NCBI GenBank assembly: GCA_012295275.1
Contig: CM022675.1
Location: forward strand, 4,179,142 to 4,239,141
Length of the DNA: 60,000 nucleotides
DNA from: Chrysomallon squamiferum
Lineage: Eukaryota; Mollusca; Gastropoda; Neomphalida; Peltospiridae
Reading direction: 5' to 3'
The notes below the pieces were generated by a model. It searched no databases. It was given only the letters and a program-made list of their open reading frames with translations, and had not been told where the DNA came from. Each line of letters opens with the position of its first letter. Position 1 is the stretch's first letter. Of this stretch, positions 53,271 through 60,000 are shown in pieces. A program made the position numbers and the translations under genes.

Positions 53271-53635
53271 GTCTATTTAACAAACACACAAGTTTCTGGG
53301 TCTATTTAACAAACTCACAAGTTTCTGGGTCTATTTAACAAACTCACAAGTTTCTGGGTCTATTTAACAAACAGACAAGTTTCAGGGTCTATTTAACAAA
53401 CTCACAAGTCTCTGGGTCTATTTAACAAACAGACAAGTTTCTGGGTCTATTTAACAAACACAAGTTTCTGGGTCTATTTAACAAACAGACAAGTTTCTGG
53501 GTCTATTTAACAAACACAAGTTTCTGGGTCTATTTAACAAACACACAAGTTTCTGGGTCTATTTAACAAACACAAATTTCTGGGTCTATTTAACAAACAC
53601 ACAAGTTTCTGGGTCTGTTTAACAAAATTCTAAAC
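53271..53635. repeat. 26-29-bp minisatellite, about 13 copies
   Basis: Unit GTCTATTTAACAAACACACA followed by AGTTTCTGG. Length variants lose three bases (ACA) or replace ACACA with AGACA or CTCACA. Confidence 0.96.
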
Positions 53636-53639
53636 TAAA

Positions 53640-54224
53640 AATGTTCAACGTCATCAATTTTCTTTTTCTTTCTACTGTTTTTTTTTTTCCTGGTCTTGAT
53701 AATGACTTGTTTTGTTATCTTTTTTTTTCTATTCTGCATTATTTCTTCTTGTTCATCTTTTTTTTTTTATTATATATATATTTTTTTTTTCTCTCTTTTT
53801 TTCTTGTTTTTCCATATTTTTTTTCTTGTTCTTCCTTTCTGTTTTGTTCTTGTTTTTTTTTTTTTGGTTTTTCTTACCTCCTCCGCACACAGTTTCTGTT
53901 CGTTTTCGTTTTTTTTTTTTTTTTTTTTTCTTTTTACTTCCAAATAAAAAGTTTTACGACTTCATTATATTCAGTGATTTTACAAAAAGGACTGAAAATC
54001 AGCCGCGCTGTTTTCAGTGTCGTGGGTTTTACAGCATAGTCAGAAAAAACGAGCGAGTCGTAAGAAAGACGTAAAACTTCCTCTATGAGCTGTAAAGGGC
54101 AAATCTTTGGTTTGAATCCATCGTAATAAATTCCATCATTTTTAACGAATCTCTCGTTTTACGTCGTGTCATAAAAAGGCTTATTGCGAGTGAGTTACTT
54201 AATAATAGCTTATACAACAATGGT
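53640..54224. other. Pyrimidine-rich tract and possible retroelement scrap
   Basis: Positions 53660-53940 are nearly pure T/C on the plus strand. Downstream, 53990-54070 reads TENQPRCFQCRGFYSIVRKN in one frame, weakly resembling the zinc-knuckle region of LINE gag proteins. The remaining knuckle residues are missing, so this is tentative. Confidence 0.3.
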
Positions 54225-54400
54225 TTGCATAGTAATTGTTTACACAGTAATTGTTTACACAATAATGTTTACACAGTAATTGTTTACACAATAATGTTTA
54301 CACAGTAATTGTTTACACAATAATGTTTACACAGTAATTGTTTACACAATAATGTTTACACAGTAATTGTTTACACAATAATTGTTTACAGTTGGTTTCA
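54225..54400. repeat. 29-bp minisatellite, about 6 copies
   Basis: Unit TTTACACAGTAATTGTTTAC followed by ACAATAATG. A diverged half-copy with TTGGTTTCACTAACATATAA recurs at 54390-54420 and 54469-54500. Confidence 0.93.
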
Positions 54401-54814
54401 CTAACATATAAAACTGATACTTTACCAAGTAAAACAGTAATTGTTTACAGATAGTAGTGGTTTACACAACTGGTTTCACTAACATATAAAACTGATACTT
54501 CACCAAGAACCAAGTTACAGTGACTGCGTGCGTTATATCGTTAGTCACAGAAATCTGTGCCGCTATTTATGTATGAAATCTTTGATGTTGTAAATAAACT
54601 CAAAACACGCAATTCGGTGTGTGATTTAATGTAAATGGAAAGTCAATGTTTTGTTCTGTGCAGAAAATACAAAAACATAAGCAGACCTTTAATATACACA
54701 GACGTACTAAACTATTACAAGCTGCAAAACGTTCTCTGTAGTTTTATTATATTGTTTTATTTCGACCTAATGTATCGTGAAAAATAACTAGATTTTGCAT
54801 TCTATGTCGTTAAG

Positions 54815-55140
54815 AATTAACAATAACTCGTTTGCGAAGAATCTATGGTACGAAAATAAGTCGTTTTGCGAAGAATTTGCAGTATACAATAACGCCATTT
54901 TGCGAAGAACCAACTGTATCAAAATACGTCGTTTTGTGAAGAATTTGCAGATACAATAACGCCATTTTGCGAAGAACCTATTGTAAGAAAATACGTCGTT
55001 TTGCGAAGAATTTGCAGTATACAATAACGCCATTTTGCGAAGAACCTATTGTATCAAAATACGTCGTTTTGCGAAGAACCTATAGTACGAAATTACGCCG
55101 TTTTCCGAAGACGTATAATACAAAAATGTCGTTTTGCGAA
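54815..55140. repeat. 68-bp higher-order minisatellite built from two ~34-bp half-units
   Basis: Each half-unit starts CGTTTTGCGAAGAA or CATTTTGCGAAGAA. The full unit alternates a half ending in ATTTGCAGTATACAATAACG with a half ending in CCTATTGTATCAAAATACG. About four full units are present, decaying towards 55140. The overlapping frames (about 81 codons on both strands) are repeat artefacts. Confidence 0.92.
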
Positions 55141-55644
55141 TACGAAAATACGAGAAGAAGTCGTTTTTACGACAATAATCGTTTTTCTATAATACACAGA
55201 AAATGCGAATAAATAATTTTGGCGAAGAACCTGCACTACAGAGTCTACGCCATTTCATTAAATAACAATTCAATATTCCGAAAATATTGCTTTGATAAAA
55301 AAAAAAAAAAAAAAAAAGCACCTACAAATAAAAGTGCATGACCTACAAATACATATCGTGAGCATATGTGATTCAACAAAAAGCCAGATTTCTTTTTTGC
55401 TTGTTTAGAAAAGAAAAACTGAAATTTACTCTGCAATTTCTAATACTTTCATCACGTTTCGTGTTTATCCTTTGTCTTGCCGATAACATCTCCTGTCCGA
55501 ACTTGCAATTTTATAATCGGGTCGTTCCCATTTCGAAATTGCTCGCTTCGAGTCTGGTGCCCGTGTTATTAGGCGCGGACTGTCATTACACTGCGAGACA
55601 GTAATCAGATCAGCAGCAGGATCTTTAAGTAATTCTTTGTTCGT

Positions 55645-55668
55645 GCTGCTGCTGCTGCTGCTGCTGCA
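55645..55668. repeat. (GCT)8 / (AGC)8 trinucleotide repeat
   Basis: GTGCTGCTGCTGCTGCTGCT run in a GC-balanced region (55490-55740) that could be exonic. No supported frame. Confidence 0.9.
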
Positions 55669-55734
55669 GAAAGCGAAGATACTCGACGATGGCCACGTTT
55701 ACAAAGATTTTTCTTTCTTACAGAAGACGTCGAC

Positions 55735-56060
55735 GTGATAACGTACAAAGCGAGTGACTGGACAGATTACAGCTGCTGTCAGTGGAATAGTTTTTTTGTT
55801 AAAAGACGTCTTGTCATTTAAATGCAGTAATAAAAGAATCGTGAAAATAAAACGTTTTAGATATTTTTTTTTTATTAATGACAATTAATGAGAAACTGTT
55901 CAATAAATGCATCGAGAAATATGAACAGTATCAATATTATTAGCATTATTATTACTATTGTTATTACTATTGTTACTATTATTGTTATTATTATTGTCAT
56001 AATCATTATAATTATTATAATCATCATGATTATTATTAGCATTATTATTATTATTATTAA
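55735..56060. repeat. Direct duplication, copy 1 (about 250 bp plus ATT tract)
   Basis: It begins GTGATAACGTACAAAGCGAG and continues TGACTGGACAGATTACAGCT to ATGAACAGTATCAATATTAT and an ATT-rich tract. Copy 2 starts at 57888, 2153 bases away in the same orientation. Confidence 0.93.
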
Positions 56061-56750
56061 AGAAACAAATTCGATAAATCTGTATAATTATTAGACTTCA
56101 AAAGTGATGTCGAAATAATATATTTTTATTAACGACATCAAAAAAGAAAATTTACGATAAAGTGAAAATCGTATTAAAGAAACCTAATTAGAATATATAT
56201 AAATATATATGTATATAATGCATAAATAATCACTCGAAGTACTAATAAAAGTAATAGATTTTAAGTAAAGGCCCAACTGAAATAAAATATAAACAGTTAT
56301 CGCGAAACTTCAGAATTGCTAAGAAACCAGTGATTCTAACTAAAGACGACAAATCGCTAGGTAACTCCACCGAAGGATGTAACTGATAGAAACAACAGTT
56401 TGAAACTGAATGCGACATTTCAGTGAATGTACACAACGATCTTTCTGTAAAACTGTTAACTGACAAACTGAAAAGTGTGTGAAAAAAAAATGTGTAAAAA
56501 TGTGTGATCAGCAGCTCAGGCGAACGCGTAACTGTCAAAACAACATGTTTTGTTCAAAGAGACAAATTTAGAACATGTTAGCTAGTTGATTTTTTGTTAT
56601 TAAAAAAGTTAATTCAGAAAAAGTTCAATAAATCATTCAAGCGATCAGAACTGATATCTATATATATATATATATATATATGCTGTTTTTTGTCGTTTGT
56701 TGTTTGTATTTATTTTATTTTTTGTTTTCTTTATTTTCTTTTACTTTCTT

Positions 56751-56805
<55 letters not shown>

Positions 56806-57887
56806 TTATTATGTTGTTGTTGCTTTTTTCCTTACTGAAGACACCAATTCAGAAAATTTACAATAAATAACTTACGTTAGCTCCGATTCTATGAAAATAT
56901 CATCTTCTTACTAACAACCCGGTTCTGAAACTCACTCCGGCGATAACATGCGCTGTGCAAATATCACTCTTCTCAAACACACCAAGCTCATAAATATTCA
57001 ACACCTTCACCTTGTGTCATTACTTGTCGAGTTCTGCGAATCTAAATAATATTTCGTGTTACTGATCTAAGTCACAGATCAGCCAATCTCATTCTGTCAG
57101 TGTAACTGTTAAACACACGCTGGATGTCGTGTTTCTGTTTATTGTACGTCGGTCTGTCTGTCTGTCTGTGTTTGTCTGAGAATGTAGAAAGCGCGCGAAC
57201 AGTTCTCAGTTGAAGATTATATTTCTCACATTATGTTTGATCTCTCTCTGTCTTTCTTTCTTTCTTTCTCTGTTGATCATTCTCTATTTCTCTATTTCTG
57301 TCTGTTTCTCTTTATATTTGCTCATTTTTTATTTTTATTTAGTTATTTTGTTAGTTATTTATTATTTTATTTTATTTAGATAGGCCGTAATACTTTATTT
57401 TCTATTTAAAAAAGGACCCTAAAATAAAATTAAAATAAAATATTTACATCTCCTCGCGAAAATAATACAATGATTTGGGATCGCAAAATCGTTTATTATA
57501 TTTGTTGTTGTATTGATGAACGTAATTAAAATATAAAATTATGATAAGAAGTCAATGCAGTTCCACATCATTAAACACTCTTCGTTTATTTAAATACGTA
57601 TAAAACATCGATAATTTAACGCTTGAGCTAACACACACAAACAATGACGTAAATATGACATCGATATTTAACGTCACGCTTGACAATCCAGACGTGAAAT
57701 GCCGAGGTTAAAAATAATTCGGTTATAACAAACGTAACTGTTCTAAGTTAATCATTTGAGATAAACATTGACTCATTTTCAGAGAGCGTTAGTAAAAAAA
57801 AAATAGGAAGGTCGATGAACTGTCAAACTTTATTTTTGGGAAAGATTAGTTTCCGTCAACTAATAAAACAATTTTTTGTTTTTGAAG
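56061..57887. other. Segment between the direct repeats
   Basis: It holds (TA)n near 56650-56680, (TTTA)n at 56752-56806 and unique sequence at 56240-56560, 56870-57240 and 57540-57780. There is no transposon gene, so an LTR-element reading of the flanking repeats is not supported. No gene seen. Confidence 0.5.
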
Positions 57888-58220
57888 TGATAACATCCAA
57901 AGCGAGTGACTGGACAGATTACAGCTGCTGTCGTGGAATAGTTTTTTGTTAAACGACGTCTTGTCATTTAAAATGAGTAATAAAAGAATCGTGAAAATAA
58001 AACGTTTTAGATATTTTTAATTAATGACAATTAATGAGAAACTGCACAATAAATGTATCGAGCAATATGAACAATATCAATATTATTAGCATTATTACTA
58101 TTATTGTTATTACTATTGTTATTACTAGTGTTATTAATATTGTTATTATTATTGTTATTACTATTGTTATTATTATTGTTATTATTATTGTCATAATCAT
58201 TATCATTATTATTATTATTA

Positions 58221-58262
<42 letters not shown>
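57888..58262. repeat. Direct duplication, copy 2
   Basis: Matches 55735-56060 at roughly nine bases in ten by eye, with small indels (TGTCGTGG against TGTCAGTGG). It ends in a longer ATT/GTT tract. Confidence 0.93.
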
Positions 58263-58263
<1 letters not shown>

Positions 58264-59640
58264 TAACACAGTCACATTTAGTCTTCAACCAAAAATAAGA
58301 AATAAAAGTAACAGATTGGAAAATAAAAAGAAGTGTACTTATTTGTATGGTAGATAGACAGACAGACAGACAGACAGATATATAAGGAGATAAAAAAAAA
58401 ATATAGAATATATACAGAAATATATATATATATATAGATAAAATGAAAGACAGAGAGACAGACAGAACGCCAAAAAAGCAGAGACTGTTTAAACTGAAGT
58501 CCTGCCAATAAACATGCGAATATCAAACAGAAATAAAAAGATTTCTGCTGAAGTTAACTGAGTTCTTTAAAAGCAGAGCCCGGATTTAAAACTTGTTGGT
58601 TCCCGGGTATTTCAGGGTCGTGGAGTCCTCGATGTGACAAACTGTTTGTTTGCTTTGAAAGCGGTTTACGTTACTCTTCGAAAAACACGCCTCATGTTTT
58701 GTGTTTTTTCAGTTTCATTGACTGTAAGAAGAACTCTGAGAACAATTGTCAGTTTGTAATGTAGACTTTATACGTCCGTGTGTCTTCTGTATCAATTACT
58801 GAAGATCTCATAAAGTCTAAAGTGTCACAGTACCTTTATTTCTTTAAATCACTGTTAAGATTATATATATGCGCGCGCGCGCATGTGTGTGTGTGTGTGT
58901 GTGTGTATGTGTGTGTGTGTGTGTTTGATATAATATTACTGTATATATAGTAATTATATTAACGCACATGGTTATCTGTTTTTAGTAATAAAACTAATTT
59001 TACAATTATCAAATTTTTTGTAAAAGAGGGCAGGGCGCCCAGGTAAAACAAATATTTAATAACAACAACAACAAAAACAACAACAACAGTAATACTACTA
59101 ATAATAGCAGCGCTAATAATTTACTAGTAGTAATTGTTGATGTAAAACTTATAGTAGTTGTTGTAGAAATGGTAGTCAAGACAGATTCATATGTAAAGTT
59201 TAAATACAAATATAAGAAACGATTAATCAACTACAATTAAATGTAAATAAAATAAAAAAAAAATAAGAAATAAATTAAAATAAGAAAAATAAGAAACGAA
59301 CATAAATATAAAACAATAAATAAATAAATAAATGAACAAATAAATAAATAAATAAAGTAAAACAAACAAAAAAAAAAAAAAAAAATAAATATAAACACAA
59401 AACAAAAAGAAATAAATTCTAAAAAATGTCATAAATAAAAATAAAACAAAGTAGAAAAAAGTAAACAGCATAAAATAAAATAAACGTGAAATAAAATAAA
59501 ATAAAATAAAAATAAAAATAAAATAAAATAAAATAAAATAAAATAAAATAAAATAAACATAAAAATAAAATAAAATAAAAATAAAATAAAATAAAGACAA
59601 AAAACAAATACACATTTCTATTCGCCTTCTCTCGTGTACT
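58263..59640. other. Microsatellite-rich stretch
   Basis: (GACA)n at 58356-58380, (GC)n-(GT)n at 58870-58925, mixed trinucleotides at 59058-59170 and a long A-rich (AAAT/AAAATA)n tract at 59225-59600. 58560-58850 is unique GC-balanced sequence without a clear frame. Confidence 0.6.
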
Positions 59641-59680
59641 GTTCGTTAACGTAATGACGACAATCCACGAAGTCACTTAC

Positions 59681-59790
59681 CTTGTTCGGTGACGGTGTTT
59701 TCAGTGTACTGTAGCCTCCGAGAAAAAAAACTAGACTGCTCGATCCCTTTTTAGCCACAAGTTCTTGATCTTGTGCTCTTTGTGGCACTT
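59681..59790 (-). other. Possible 5' non-coding exon with a strong donor
   Basis: On the minus strand, GTCACCGAACAAG|GTAAGTGAC gives a consensus donor at 59681. The preceding 100 bases are unique and carry no long frame. It could be an upstream exon of the minus-strand C1q gene, whose first coding exon needs one (ATG just after an acceptor at 48078), but an 11.6-kb intron would be required and nothing here proves the link. Confidence 0.3.
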
Positions 59791-60000
59791 AAAGCTGTTT
59801 CATGTCATTCACTGTTTTCTCCGACCAACTGTAAAACATCAAATATCGATATCATCACAATTTCCATAGAGCACGCGACGCGCCGCCTGTCATGTAAGGG
59901 TGAGATAACTCTAGGTTACGCTGACCTCAAAGGTGTTTTGATTTTGGTATCTGTACGGAATGATAACTTCTTTTTTTTAATTTTTTTTTTTTTTAATTAT
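59791..60000. other. Unique sequence at the right edge
   Basis: GC-balanced to about 59945, containing GAGCACGCGACGCGCCGCC, then poly-T. A promoter upstream of the putative minus-strand exon would fall here. No frame seen. Confidence 0.3.

Noticed and set aside
53641-54074. Three overlapping Phe-rich frames of over 80 codons
   Set aside because: They come from a T/C-rich tract. All three frames are open because the tract lacks A-containing stops.
55735-58262. The two direct repeats as LTRs of a retrotransposon
   Set aside because: No TG...CA ends, primer-binding site, polypurine tract or gag/pol remnants between them.

Overview
The window is eukaryotic, very AT-rich nuclear DNA, most likely from a lophotrochozoan and probably a mollusc. 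Genes are split by GT-AG introns. Simple repeats are extremely dense: (AAT)n, (TAG)n, (CT/GA)n, (CA/GT)n, (GATA)n and (TTTA)n. One gene has the collagen stalk plus C1q head layout that is greatly expanded in molluscs, and GGGA(A/G)ACAACT-type motifs recur. There are no bacterial-style operons, tRNAs, rRNAs or CRISPR arrays that I can see. The species call is inference.

Layout. 1-7.2 kb: microsatellite-rich DNA with an internally deleted pogo/Tigger-like transposon (1180-2504) that keeps only a PHD-like transposase tail. 7.2-14.2 kb: three almost identical head-to-tail units of about 2.3 kb. 17.7-18.9 kb: splice signals and short open frames suggest a minus-strand transcription unit whose product I do not recognise. 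20.1-25.8 kb and 29.3-33.4 kb: two tandem paralogous genes (A and B, minus strand) for a small secreted ten-cysteine protein. They share every coding intron position and phase and a conserved 5' exon and promoter region. This is the most interesting coding content. 34.2-39.3 kb: two minus-strand ORFs sharing an SCLR...WAD(D/E)xGxxxLxxxxxI signature, plus a truncated inverted copy of the first that forms a large fold-back duplication. A decayed LINE lies between them. 40.4-41.1 kb: a second Tigger-like element that keeps only the N-terminal DNA-binding domain. 44.4-48.1 kb: a four-coding-exon secreted collagen-C1q gene. 48-60 kb: mostly microsatellites, three minisatellites and a 250-bp direct duplication, with weak signs of exons and promoters.

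How the parts relate. A, B and the C1q protein are all predicted to be secreted. A functional link, for example extracellular matrix or humoral recognition, is only conjecture. Much of the rest of the architecture reflects local duplication: the 2.3-kb triplication, the A/B pair, the inverted SCLR/WAD copy, several minisatellites and the 250-bp pair. Most open frames in the window are translated microsatellites and were left out.
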